Shown here: positions 45,661 to 54,058 of the stretch, piece after piece
Numbering within the stretch: position 1 is the stretch's first letter
Layout of the letters: every line of letters starts with the position of its first letter
DNA from: Arthrobacter sp. zg-Y844
Lineage (GTDB): Bacteria; Actinomycetota; Actinomycetes; Actinomycetales; Micrococcaceae
DNA: 64,000 bases
NCBI RefSeq assembly: GCF_024385465.1
Contig: NZ_JANFLS010000005.1
Coordinates: 124,001 to 188,000 of the forward strand
Direction: 5' to 3'
The notes under the pieces: model-generated
Seen by the model: the letters and a program-made list of their open reading frames with translations, nothing else
What the model was told of the DNA's origin: nothing
Databases searched by the model: none
Made by a program: the position numbers and the translations under genes

Positions 45661-48600
45661 AATCCTGCTCCTACAGTTTTGTACTCGATCGATTTACGGT
45701 GGCGGGCACGGCGTTCCGTGGGGCGGCTCTGGCCCCAATGTGCCAACGGGTTCCCGCACCAGGCGCTGTTCGTGGGGACGCTTTCCCCGCGCATCACCAA
45801 CGAGCAGCCACCAACGGTGCCGCCCACTTCGATGGCGCTGCCCGGCAGCACGATGCTGTTTGGTCCCAGCGTGGAACCGTCACCCAGCGTTACTTCGTCC
45901 AGGCGCATGATCCGGTCATGGAAAAGATGGGTCTGCAGTACTGTGCCGCGGTTGATGCTCGCTCCGTCGCCCACCTGTATCAGGTCGAATTCCGGTAGCC
46001 ACCAGGTTTCGCACCAAACGCTGCGGCCGATCCGCGCCCCCATCCAGCGCAGCCAGGCGTTGAGCATCGGGGTGCCCAGACTCATCCGCACCAATCCGGG
46101 AACGGCGAGGGATTCCGAAAACACGTCCGCCAGCTCGTTCCGCCAGACAAAGGAACTCCACAGCGGGTACTCCGAAGTTTCGAAACGGCCCACCAGCAGC
46201 CACTTCGCCATGACGGCGATGAGCGCTGCGGCGATCCCGCTCAGCAGGAGGACCGGACCGGACCACAGGACGGCCGTGAGGAACCCGAAGGTGTCATACA
46301 GTCCGGCCAACGCCCACACGGTCAGCAGGGCCAGCCAGGCCGTGATCACCGCCGGCAGGATCCTGCAGGCTTCAACTGCGCTTCGGGCAACCAGCAGGCG
46401 TCGGGGAGGATCGTAGGTCCGTGCGGTGTCCCCCACCTGCACCGGCCGCGGAAGCTCAACCGCCGGACGCCCGAACCAGGACGTACCCGCCGGCATATTC
46501 CCGGGAGCCGAAGAAAGTACCGCGATCAGGGAGTTCCCCGGCACATGTGTGTCCGGCCCCACGATCGCCGAGTTCCCGACGAAGGATTGTTCCGCGACAC
46601 TCGCGGGACCGAGGTGCAGCCATCCCTGCCGCACCCGCCGCGCCGACATCATGGAATGGTCCGCCAGGAAGGTCCGGTCCTCCAGCCGCGTCAGGTGCGG
46701 CACGGTTTCCATAGTGGAGATTTCCACGTGCCGGCCGACCTTCGCGCCCAGGAGCCGCATCCACACCGGCGTGAGCACGCTGGCATAGATCGGATACATC
46801 GTAATCAGCGACCGGCTAAGCATCAGGTTGCTCAACCAGGACGCCCAGCCTGTCATGCCGTCCGCCGGGTGCATGCCCGGCGGCATCAGGTGGGCGGTAC
46901 CGCGGACCACGGCGGCGGTGAGCGCGAGGAACATCAGCATGGAAATCACCACGAAGACCGGTGCCCAGACGGCCAGGATCCACAACGCATCGGTGAAAGA
47001 GGAAACACCGTTCAGCAACCACAGCATCAGGGCGGATCCGGGTGCTATGGAAAGGAGATTCAACAACGCGATGCCGGCCAGGGACGCCGGGTAGAGCAGC
47101 CGCACGCTTCGGGATTCAGCGGCAGGCGCTGCTTCCTCGGGCCATCCCGCCCCGGCGCTGCCGGTCTTCCGCATCTGGGATCCTGCCCAGAGCTCATAGG
47201 CGGGGATTTCGCCGGAGACCAGGGTGCCCGGTTCCGTTTCGGCTCCGCGGCCCACTTTCGCCCCGCCCATCAGCGTGGACCGTGCACCGATCCGTACGTC
47301 TTCACCGATCTGGATCCTGCCGATGTGGAGCTGCCCGCCTTCGATCCAGTGGCCCGCCAGGTCTACTTCGTATTCGATCGAAGTCCGGTCGCCGATCGAC
47401 GCAAAACCGGTAACGGGCGGCATGGCGTCAAGGTGCACGCCTTCGCCGATGTTGCAGCCCAGCTGGCGGGCATACCATGTGCCGAGCGGGGATCCCATGA
47501 TGGGTTCGAGCTTGCAGTACGTCACTATCCGCTCCGCTGCCCACAGCCTCAGGTGGGTGCTGCCGCCGCGCCGATAAATGCCGGGGCCGATCCCCAGGAG
47601 CAGCAACCTGGACGACACCACCGCGGCGATCATCCGTGCCGGCAGGCTGTACAAGGCCAGCCAGGCCGCAAGGGTGGGAACCACGGGTGGATCCGGGGTC
47701 CAGGGGCTGCCCACGACATGGAACATCACCATGCATACGACGGCGATGCCGGTGACGTACCGCAGGCCCGTAATCCCGTAGAGCGCCACGATCAGCGGCG
47801 CCTGGACCAGCCCCAGCCACCAGGGCGATTCGGGGGTTTCGCGGACGTCCAGGGTTGAATCGCGCAGCGACGCCAAGTGCTCGGACATCGTGATCAGCGT
47901 CGGGTGCTCGTAGATATCGGCGACCGAGACCTTCGGGTAACGTTCCCGCAGTGCAGAGACCAATTGGGCGGCGGCCAGGCTGGCTCCGCCCAGGGCAAAG
48001 AAATCGCTTTCCTCGGTCAGCGGCAGCGGGCCCAGCAGATCGGTCCACCGCTGGCCCAGCCAACGCAGATCGGCGTTGAGCTCCACCCGGACGTCGGTGG
48101 GGGTTTCCATCACAGGCAGGGGCCAGGGCAGGGCCTTGCGGTCGACTTTCCCCGAGGCCTTCATCGGCAGCTCATCGACGATCCCCAGCGACGGGACGAT
48201 GGATGCCGGCAGGTTCTGTGCCAGTTGGGCCCGCGCGGCGCCAAGGTCCAGGGTGGCGCCGGCCGCCGGGACCAGGTATCCAGCCAGCACCTGGTTTCCG
48301 GACTGGGTGGAATGGACGGCGGCTGAAGCCGCGGCCACGCCCGGCAGCCGGCTTAGGGCATCGTCAATCTCGCCGAGTTCAACCCGCCGGCCGCCCAGTT
48401 TGATCTGCTCATCCACTCGCCCCACGAAGACGAGGCCCTCTTGGTCTGCACGGACATGGTCTCCGCTGTAGTAGGCCCGCTCCCATCCGAGGGCGGGAAG
48501 CGGGGTGAATTTCTCGGCGTCCTTTTTCGGATCGAGGTACCGCGAAACCCCTACACCGCCGATGACCAGTTCGCCCACTTCCCCCCAGCGCACGGGGTTC

Positions 48601-49712
48601 CCGTCTTCGCCGATGACGGCGAGGCTCCAGCCGTTCAGCGGCAGGCCAATCCGGACGGTGGACTGTCCGTCTAAAAGCGCGCCGCAGGCTATCACCGTGG
48701 TTTCAGTGGGGCCGTAGGTGTTCCAGACCTCCCGCCCGGGGGCTGCCAGACGCCGGACCAGGTCCTCCGGGCAGGCTTCTCCGCCGAAAATCAGCAGCCG
48801 CACGCGGTCAAGGGTCTCGGTGGACCAGTGCGCGGCAAGGGTGGGCACTGTTGAAACGGCAGTGATCCTCCGTTCAACGAGCCAGGGGCCGAGGTCGGCT
48901 CCGGACCGCACCACGGATCGAGGCGCCGGAACCAGGCACGCACCGTGGGCCCACGCCAGCCACATCTCCTCGCATGAGGCGTCAAAGCTGACGGACAGCC
49001 CGGCCAGGACCCGGTCCCCTGGGGAAAGCGGCGCACCGGCGCAGTAGAGCGAAGATTCGGCATCCACCAGGGCAGCCGCGGAGCGGTGGGTGACGGCCAC
49101 GCCCTTGGGCTTACCCGTGGAACCGGAAGTGAAGATGATCCACGCATCGTCTTCGGGGTGCGGTTGGGGGCTGTGTCCGCCGCTGGGGACGCCCTGGAGA
49201 AGGTTCAGCTCCAACCCTGCTTCAATTACCGCGCAGACTCCGCCTTCGGCCCACACCGTTTCGGCACGGCCGGCCGGTTCGTCCGTATCCACCGGGACGT
49301 AGGCGGCCCCGGAGTACAGCACCCCGAGAATAGCTATGTACAGGTCCACGGAACCGGAGGGGACATAGATTCCCACCCGGTCTCCTGCACCGATGCCGCC
49401 GGCCCACAGCCGTTTCGCGAGGTCCTGCACACGGAGCTCAAGTTCGGCGTAGGTCAAGGAGACGGTTCCGTCATCGATGGCGGGTGCGCCCGGATAGGCG
49501 GAGACCGTTTCGGTGATGATATCGACCAGTGTCCGCTGCTCCGGTGTGCGGCCCCCGTGAAGTACCGCCAATCCTGCGGGAACGTGACCGGGGCTTGCTA
49601 CTGATGGTTCCCTTTGCGGAAGGGGTGGTGCGGTCTTGCTGCCGGAGGCGGCCGGGTGCCGGATGGCTAATGGTCCTGTCGCCACGGCTTGCGGGTTTTC
49701 GGGCGTGTTCAT
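45657..49712 (-). CDS. Pls/PosA-type single-module non-ribosomal peptide synthetase (polylysine-synthetase-like)
   Basis: 1,351 residues from ATG 49712 (GGGAG upstream; the frame is open to a TTG at 49766). The adenylation domain (about 60-530) has FTSGSTGKPKG, FDASCEEMW, NTYGPTET, YYSGDHVR, GRVDEQIKLGGRRVELGEID and ASGKVDRKAL. Pocket code D244 A245 E248 S287 I308 G310 T332 V340 I341 K522. The carrier domain FFALGGASLAAA has phosphopantetheine Ser578. Then follow three repeats of two membrane helices plus a hexapeptide (left-handed beta-helix) soluble domain: helices near 632-713, 871-938 and 1119-1175. This is the layout described for epsilon-polylysine synthetase Pls. No thioesterase or canonical condensation domain. 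Role: iterative peptide-bond formation at the membrane. Confidence 0.93.
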   Translation of the reverse strand: MNTPENPQAVATGPLAIRHPAASGSKTAPPLPQREPSVASPGHVPAGLAVLHGGRTPEQRTLVDIITETVSAYPGAPAIDDGTVSLTYAELELRVQDLAKRLWAGGIGAGDRVGIYVPSGSVDLYIAILGVLYSGAAYVPVDTDEPAGRAETVWAEGGVCAVIEAGLELNLLQGVPSGGHSPQPHPEDDAWIIFTSGSTGKPKGVAVTHRSAAALVDAESSLYCAGAPLSPGDRVLAGLSVSFDASCEEMWLAWAHGACLVPAPRSVVRSGADLGPWLVERRITAVSTVPTLAAHWSTETLDRVRLLIFGGEACPEDLVRRLAAPGREVWNTYGPTETTVIACGALLDGQSTVRIGLPLNGWSLAVIGEDGNPVRWGEVGELVIGGVGVSRYLDPKKDAEKFTPLPALGWERAYYSGDHVRADQEGLVFVGRVDEQIKLGGRRVELGEIDDALSRLPGVAAASAAVHSTQSGNQVLAGYLVPAAGATLDLGAARAQLAQNLPASIVPSLGIVDELPMKASGKVDRKALPWPLPVMETPTDVRVELNADLRWLGQRWTDLLGPLPLTEESDFFALGGASLAAAQLVSALRERYPKVSVADIYEHPTLITMSEHLASLRDSTLDVRETPESPWWLGLVQAPLIVALYGITGLRYVTGIAVVCMVMFHVVGSPWTPDPPVVPTLAAWLALYSLPARMIAAVVSSRLLLLGIGPGIYRRGGSTHLRLWAAERIVTYCKLEPIMGSPLGTWYARQLGCNIGEGVHLDAMPPVTGFASIGDRTSIEYEVDLAGHWIEGGQLHIGRIQIGEDVRIGARSTLMGGAKVGRGAETEPGTLVSGEIPAYELWAGSQMRKTGSAGAGWPEEAAPAAESRSVRLLYPASLAGIALLNLLSIAPGSALMLWLLNGVSSFTDALWILAVWAPVFVVISMLMFLALTAAVVRGTAHLMPPGMHPADGMTGWASWLSNLMLSRSLITMYPIYASVLTPVWMRLLGAKVGRHVEISTMETVPHLTRLEDRTFLADHSMMSARRVRQGWLHLGPASVAEQSFVGNSAIVGPDTHVPGNSLIAVLSSAPGNMPAGTSWFGRPAVELPRPVQVGDTARTYDPPRRLLVARSAVEACRILPAVITAWLALLTVWALAGLYDTFGFLTAVLWSGPVLLLSGIAAALIAVMAKWLLVGRFETSEYPLWSSFVWRNELADVFSESLAVPGLVRMSLGTPMLNAWLRWMGARIGRSVWCETWWLPEFDLIQVGDGASINRGTVLQTHLFHDRIMRLDEVTLGDGSTLGPNSIVLPGSAIEVGGTVGGCSLVMRGESVPTNSAWCGNPLAHWGQSRPTERRARHRKSIEYKTVGAGL

Positions 49713-50098
49713 AGAAAGCAGTTCTCCCTGCTGGTACATCTCATATCCGTGGTCGAGGGACCACAACCTGAGCCCGGCGACGGCCGGGGCGATGCAGGGA
49801 AGACTAGGAAAATGACGGCGGGTTCACATGAGTACCGCGGGCACGCAGGAGTCCATTCGGTACGGGGTTAATTACTTCCCCACCTCCGCGGCTACTCGGA
49901 CCACTACCCGAACTGAATTTCGTTCCATGGGCGTCCCGCGTCAGGACGGGCAACCAGGGCACAGGTAAAAACCGCTTCCGGTGCTTCACAGCCTGCGCTT
50001 AGGTTTCCGATAGGTTACGGACAGATGCCGTTGGTTGTGTGGTCCACCCCGGCACTCGACAGGGGCGCTGGACAACACCTGCCGATGGGATCCAAAGC
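49713..50098. promoter_or_regulatory. Divergent control region of the synthetase operon and acetyltransferase copy B
   Basis: About 385 bp with no gene. It includes a less GC-rich part (49869-50020), the inverted repeat CGTCC...GGACG (49932-49948) and TTAGGTTTCCGATAGGTTACGG near 49998-50019. The latter holds two AGGTT motifs 12 bases apart, candidates for a regulator site or a -10 for the rightward gene. No regulator gene is adjacent. Confidence 0.4.
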
Positions 50099-51283
50099 AT
50101 GTCTTCCGTAGCTACATCGAGGCCCAGGCTGTCAGGAGTGGACGCTGCGCGCGGGCTGGCGCTTTTCGGGATGATGGCGATCCATGTCCTGCCTGCCGCG
50201 GACGAAGACGTCGAGCCGACGCTGACGTGGCTGCTGTTCGCCGGCAAGGCGGCCGCGCTCTTTGCCCTTCTGGCCGGGGTGACCTTGGCCTTCACCACCC
50301 GAAAAGCCCGGACGGAAGGGGGACACTTCCTGGCTGCGGCCCGGTGGAGCCTGGCGGCAAGAGCGGGACTGGTCACCGCCCTTGGCCTGGCCATCGCCTA
50401 TGTGGACATGGACGCCTTCATCATCCTGGCGTACTACGGCGCCATGTTCCTGCTGGCAGTTCCGCTGCTGGGGGTATCCACCCGGACGCTGTTCATCGCC
50501 GCGGCGGGGTTCGCGCTGCTGGGGCCGGCCCTGATGCAGGGCCTGCGGGATTACCTCCCTGCGCCCGGGTACGACCCCACGTTCTCCACTGTGGTCACTG
50601 AACCCGGCGTCTTGGCGAGCCAGCTTTTGCTGACAGGAACCTACCCTGCCATTCCATGGCTGGCCTACATTGCCGCCGGGCTCGCTATCGGCAGGATGAG
50701 CCTGGACCGGACCAGAGTGCAGCTGGTGCTGCTGGGGTCAGGCGCGGCACTTGCCGCGGCTGCCTGGTTCGGCTCCCGGCTCTTGCTCGCCGGTCCCGGG
50801 TTTGACCGGTTGCTGGCATCGGAACCGTATCTAGGTTCCGACGATCTCCAGGGCATCCTGGTGTGGGGCACCGACGGGTACCTTCCCACCAGCTCCTGGT
50901 GGTGGCTGTCCATCGCCGCACCGCACAGCACCACACCATTCGACCTGCTGCACACCATGGGAGTTGCCACGGGCGTGCTCGGCGCCATGCTGCTGGTCGC
51001 ACGCTTTGCGGGCAAGGCGTTGCTTCTCCTGTCCGCGCCCGGCCGGATGACGCTTACCCTGTACTGCACCCATCTGCTTTTCCTCGGCACCGGGGCACTG
51101 GCCGACCTCCCGGAATTCTCTCTCTGGCTTCAGATCATCGCATTCGTAATCTTCGCGGTGATCTGGCAGCGTGCGGGGAAACAGGGGCCGTTGGAGAAAC
51201 TCGTCTCCCGTGGCGCCGCTTCCGCGCGGGACTCCGTCCTTCGGCGGCACCCGGACACCCGTTCCGCCAAGCGGGGCCGCTAA
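50099..51283 (+). CDS. HGSNAT/DUF1624-DUF418-like membrane acetyltransferase, copy B
   Basis: 394 residues from ATG 50099; the frame opens earlier without a ribosome site. Clear paralogue of the gene at 43313-44677: VDAARGLALFGMMAIHVLPA, PTLTWLLFAGKAAALFALLAG, GTYPAIPWLAYIAAGLAIGR, SSWWWLSIAAPHS and MTLTLYCTHLLFLGTG align block by block. It lacks the long Pro-rich tail. It is divergent from the synthetase and its stop overlaps the phosphopantetheinyl transferase stop by 4 bp. Inferred role as for copy A: acetylation or other acylation of amino groups outside the membrane, possibly as self-protection against a cationic polymer. Confidence 0.82.
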   Translation: MSSVATSRPRLSGVDAARGLALFGMMAIHVLPAADEDVEPTLTWLLFAGKAAALFALLAGVTLAFTTRKARTEGGHFLAAARWSLAARAGLVTALGLAIAYVDMDAFIILAYYGAMFLLAVPLLGVSTRTLFIAAAGFALLGPALMQGLRDYLPAPGYDPTFSTVVTEPGVLASQLLLTGTYPAIPWLAYIAAGLAIGRMSLDRTRVQLVLLGSGAALAAAAWFGSRLLLAGPGFDRLLASEPYLGSDDLQGILVWGTDGYLPTSSWWWLSIAAPHSTTPFDLLHTMGVATGVLGAMLLVARFAGKALLLLSAPGRMTLTLYCTHLLFLGTGALADLPEFSLWLQIIAFVIFAVIWQRAGKQGPLEKLVSRGAASARDSVLRRHPDTRSAKRGR

Positions 51284-52023
51284 GCCAACCCGTCCGCCTT
51301 ACCCGCGTCCACGGCGTAGGACAGCGCAAAGGAGGCGGGCAGCCCCAACTCCTCCGGCTCGACGTCGTACGCGCGCAGCCCGGTGAACCCGACGCCGTTT
51401 CCGCGCCCCCGTTCGCCGAAATCCGTTTCCACACTGCGGGGATCAACTCGCAGCCCGTGCCCGGAGGCCTTCAGCAGGGCTTCCTTGCGTACCCAGATCT
51501 GCGCCCGCAGGCGGGGGCGGTTCGGAACCGGGACGGCGGCGATGGCCGCCTTTTCCGTATCGGTGGCCATGACGTCCTCGACCGCCGTATCCGCGAAAGC
51601 CCGTGCGGCTGCGTCTTCCAAATCCACTCCCACACGCGTCTCGGCGAGCGCCGCCGCGAGCCAGTTCCCGGAACGGCTGAAACTGACCTTGAACGGGATT
51701 GGCCCGCCCGCAATGAAATAGCGCGGCTCCCCGTGGCTTCCGTCATTGCCGTGCAGGCAGTCGGGACAGTGCGCCGCTGCGCTCACCGCATCCTCGGGTG
51801 CGTGCAGGTACGCTGCCACGAAGGACCGGGCGGCCAGCCGTCCGGCCAGGAAACGACGGCGGTCCTCCTCGTGATGGAACCCCTCCGCCCGTGCGCGTAC
51901 GGCGGCGCCCAAGCTGTCCGCTGCCCGAAGGTCCACCGTGTCCAGCGGCCGTACGGCCAGCCGCAGCACTCCCGGTTCCTGCCGGGGTGGAAACGTGTGT
52001 GTTTCACTGTGCGGCAGGCCCAC
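51280..52023 (-). CDS. Sfp-type 4'-phosphopantetheinyl transferase
   Basis: 247 residues from GTG. Family motifs: FSRSGNWLAAALAE, VGVDLED (Mg-binding Asp) and WVRKEALLKASGHGL. Role: transfers phosphopantetheine from CoA to the carrier Ser of peptide synthetases. Only one carrier-bearing protein is in the window, the Pls-type synthetase 1.5 kb away, so that is the likely client. It starts 5 bp after the LytR_C gene stop and so is probably co-transcribed with it. Confidence 0.93.
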   Translation of the reverse strand: MGLPHSETHTFPPRQEPGVLRLAVRPLDTVDLRAADSLGAAVRARAEGFHHEEDRRRFLAGRLAARSFVAAYLHAPEDAVSAAAHCPDCLHGNDGSHGEPRYFIAGGPIPFKVSFSRSGNWLAAALAETRVGVDLEDAAARAFADTAVEDVMATDTEKAAIAAVPVPNRPRLRAQIWVRKEALLKASGHGLRVDPRSVETDFGERGRGNGVGFTGLRAYDVEPEELGLPASFALSYAVDAGKADGLA

Positions 52024-52028
52024 CGCGG

Positions 52029-52706
52029 TTACTGTCCGTCCGGCGTCGAAGTGCCTGGACAGCTCAGGGCACCCGGGCCCGCTGCCACGGCCTGTTCCGC
52101 CGGGAGAAGTTCCTGGAATCCGGAGCCGATCACCACGTCCACCGATGCGTCCGTCCGCTCGTCCATAACGTAGTCCGTGCCGGGAATGTGCTGCTGCAGC
52201 GTGTAGGCAGCGGCGGCCCCGGAGGGGCCGGAAAGCACCAGCGCGGTCATGCCGGAACGGTTCACGCTGCTGTTGCCTACCCGGTCCACCCGGAAGCCGC
52301 GCTCATTCAGGGCGTCTCCGACGGTTCCGCCCAGGCCCGGCGACGCCGTCGCGTTGTAGACATTGACCGTCACGGTGGCGGGGTCCAGATACGGAAAAGG
52401 CCCGGCCGGACATTCGTCCACCGGACCCGCAGAGGTACTGGGTGCTGCCACGGGCAGCCGTACCCACCCCGAAATCAATCCCTGCGCCAGGATCACCGCG
52501 GCCACCAGGAACAACGCCAGGATCCCGACCACTGAATTATGCAGCCGGCGGCGCCGTCTCGCGCGCCGGACCAGCTCCGGTTCGTCGGTCGGTGCAAATA
52601 CCGCGCCGAGGTCGCCGCCGGTGATGATCCGGTGCCCGTGCCATTCCCTTGGATCGTTCCTCGCCGGGTTGCCGCGGTGCCGCCCCTCAAGGGGCTCCTT
52701 AGTCAT
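52029..52706 (-). CDS. LytR C-terminal-domain (LytR_C) membrane protein
   Basis: 225 residues: a basic cytoplasmic head (RRARRRRRLH), one membrane helix (VVGILALFLVAAVILAQGL, about 59-77), then an extracytoplasmic LytR_C domain (VTVNVYNATASPGLGGTVGDALNERGFRVDRV). No LytR/CpsA/Psr catalytic domain. Role in wall-polymer attachment is guessed from the domain only. Its ATG lies inside the preceding gene's last codons (8-bp overlap), so they are translationally coupled. Confidence 0.88.
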   Translation of the reverse strand: MTKEPLEGRHRGNPARNDPREWHGHRIITGGDLGAVFAPTDEPELVRRARRRRRLHNSVVGILALFLVAAVILAQGLISGWVRLPVAAPSTSAGPVDECPAGPFPYLDPATVTVNVYNATASPGLGGTVGDALNERGFRVDRVGNSSVNRSGMTALVLSGPSGAAAAYTLQQHIPGTDYVMDERTDASVDVVIGSGFQELLPAEQAVAAGPGALSCPGTSTPDGQ

Positions 52707-52998
52707 CGAGGACCAGCACGCGTGCGTGCAGTATGGTCCGCTGGTGCAATGCCGTCCTTACGGCCCGGTGCAATCCGTCTTCAAGGTACATGGTGCCCTT
52801 CCATTGGACGACGTGCGGGAACAGGTCTCCGAAAAAGGTGGAATCCTCGGCCAGCAGCGCGCCAAGGTCCAGTGTGGCCTTCGTGGTCACCAGTTCATCC
52901 AGGCGAACCTGCCGGGGAGGTACCGCTGCCCAGTCCTTCGGTGTTACGTATCCATGGTCAGGGTAGGGGCGTACGTCGCCAACAGCTTTGAAGATCAC
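52699..52998 (-). CDS. Conserved actinobacterial protein, sometimes labelled VapB-like
   Basis: 99 residues from GTG 52998, fixed by TACTCT six bases upstream. Begins VIFKAVGDVRPYPDHGY and contains RQVRLDELVTTKATLDLGALLAEDSTFFGDLFPHVVQW, a block I recognise as conserved across actinobacteria next to LytR_C genes. A toxin-antitoxin antitoxin label has been used for such proteins, but no toxin gene is adjacent, so I leave the function open. Confidence 0.75.
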   Translation of the reverse strand: MIFKAVGDVRPYPDHGYVTPKDWAAVPPRQVRLDELVTTKATLDLGALLAEDSTFFGDLFPHVVQWKGTMYLEDGLHRAVRTALHQRTILHARVLVLDD

Positions 52999-53004
52999 TA
53001 GTAC

Positions 53005-53010
53005 AGAGTA
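53005..53010 (-). promoter_or_regulatory. -10 hexamer of a putative leaderless promoter (VapB-like/LytR_C/PPTase)
   Basis: TACTCT, GTACTA, GTG 52998 on the minus strand. It would drive the 99-residue gene, LytR_C and the phosphopantetheinyl transferase together. Confidence 0.55.
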
Positions 53011-53125
53011 GATAACATCCGCACCCAAAGAAACAGCGGTGCTCGGGCGCGCCGTCCCCAAAAGCCCCGATTAGGCCGCTGTTTACCCCCCAGACACGAA
53101 AATGCGGTCCGGACAGTAGACACGG

Positions 53126-53131
53126 GATACT
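53126..53131 (+). promoter_or_regulatory. -10 hexamer of a putative leaderless promoter (HAD hydrolase)
   Basis: GATACT, GGGAAG, GTG 53138. The GGAAGG directly before the start might instead act as a ribosome site for an in-frame downstream codon, but none is apparent. Confidence 0.45.
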
Positions 53132-53137
53132 GGGAAG

Positions 53138-54037
53138 GTGAACACCTCTGCTCCCCGAATCGGTCTCCTGCTCGACGTCGACGGCCCCGTGGCCAGCCCT
53201 GTCTCCCGGAGCGTCCGTCCCGCCATCATCCGGGACCTGGTTACCCTGGCATCCGCAGGCTGGCCGGTCATCTTCAATACGGGCCGGTCCGACGCCTTCA
53301 TCCGCGAGCAGGTCATGCAGCCGATGATGGCCGCCGGGCTGCCGGAAGGGGTGCGGCTGCACGCCGTGTGTGAAAAGGGCGCCGTCTGGTTCTCCTTCGA
53401 CGGGACCGGATCAGACCAGCCCCAGGTGGACCCGGAATTGAAGGTCCCCGGCGACTACGCCGAGGCCATCCGCGACCTGGTGGCCGCCAAGTACTCCGAG
53501 ACCATGTTCTTCGACGAAACCAAGCTGGCCATGGTCTCCGTGGAGCAGCACGTACAGGTGGACAACTCGGATTACCTCACGGACCAGCGCCGCTTCGACG
53601 CCGACGCCCTGGAACAGATGTCCCTGGCCGGACTGGGCGGCCGGCGATTGGAACATGCCATTCCGGACGCCCGCGGAGCCGTCGCTTTCCGGATTGATCC
53701 CACCATCATCTCCACCGACATTGAAGCCATGGGGGTGGGCAAGGACCTGGGTGCACGGCGCGCACTGTCCCTGCTCGAAGCGGACGGCACGCCGGTTCCG
53801 CACGTCTGGCGGACAGTCGGGGATTCCCGCACCGATTACGCCATGGCTGACGAACTGCACGCGCTGGGGTACGACGTCGCGCACGTGGACGTGCGGCCGG
53901 CGGACGGTGTCCCGTCCACGCCCTATCCGGTGCTGACGGCCGGGTCCCTGATTCACGACGACGCCGGCGCGGCCTACTTTGAACGCTGGGTGGCAATGGC
54001 TGCCGGGGAAGCGGGGGACGACGCCGTCGTCGCCTAG
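53138..54037 (+). CDS. HAD-superfamily hydrolase (Cof-like)
   Basis: 299 residues from GTG. HAD motif I LLLDVDGPVA, motif II FNTGRSD, an inserted C2-type cap, and motif IV GDSRTDYAMADEL. Typical of phosphatases acting on sugar phosphates or small metabolites; substrate unknown. Neighbours (LytR_C operon, glutathione peroxidase) give no clear clue. Confidence 0.85.
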   Translation: MNTSAPRIGLLLDVDGPVASPVSRSVRPAIIRDLVTLASAGWPVIFNTGRSDAFIREQVMQPMMAAGLPEGVRLHAVCEKGAVWFSFDGTGSDQPQVDPELKVPGDYAEAIRDLVAAKYSETMFFDETKLAMVSVEQHVQVDNSDYLTDQRRFDADALEQMSLAGLGGRRLEHAIPDARGAVAFRIDPTIISTDIEAMGVGKDLGARRALSLLEADGTPVPHVWRTVGDSRTDYAMADELHALGYDVAHVDVRPADGVPSTPYPVLTAGSLIHDDAGAAYFERWVAMAAGEAGDDAVVA

Positions 54038-54058
54038 CACTCCCCCGGCGCCGAAGCC

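Noticed and set aside
49713-49766. TTG 49766 as start of the Pls-type synthetase
   Set aside because: No ribosome site; ATG 49712 has GGGAG upstream and keeps the adenylation domain whole.
52699-52998. Toxin-antitoxin module
   Set aside because: No toxin-like gene on either side; neighbours are a LytR_C gene and a HAD phosphatase.
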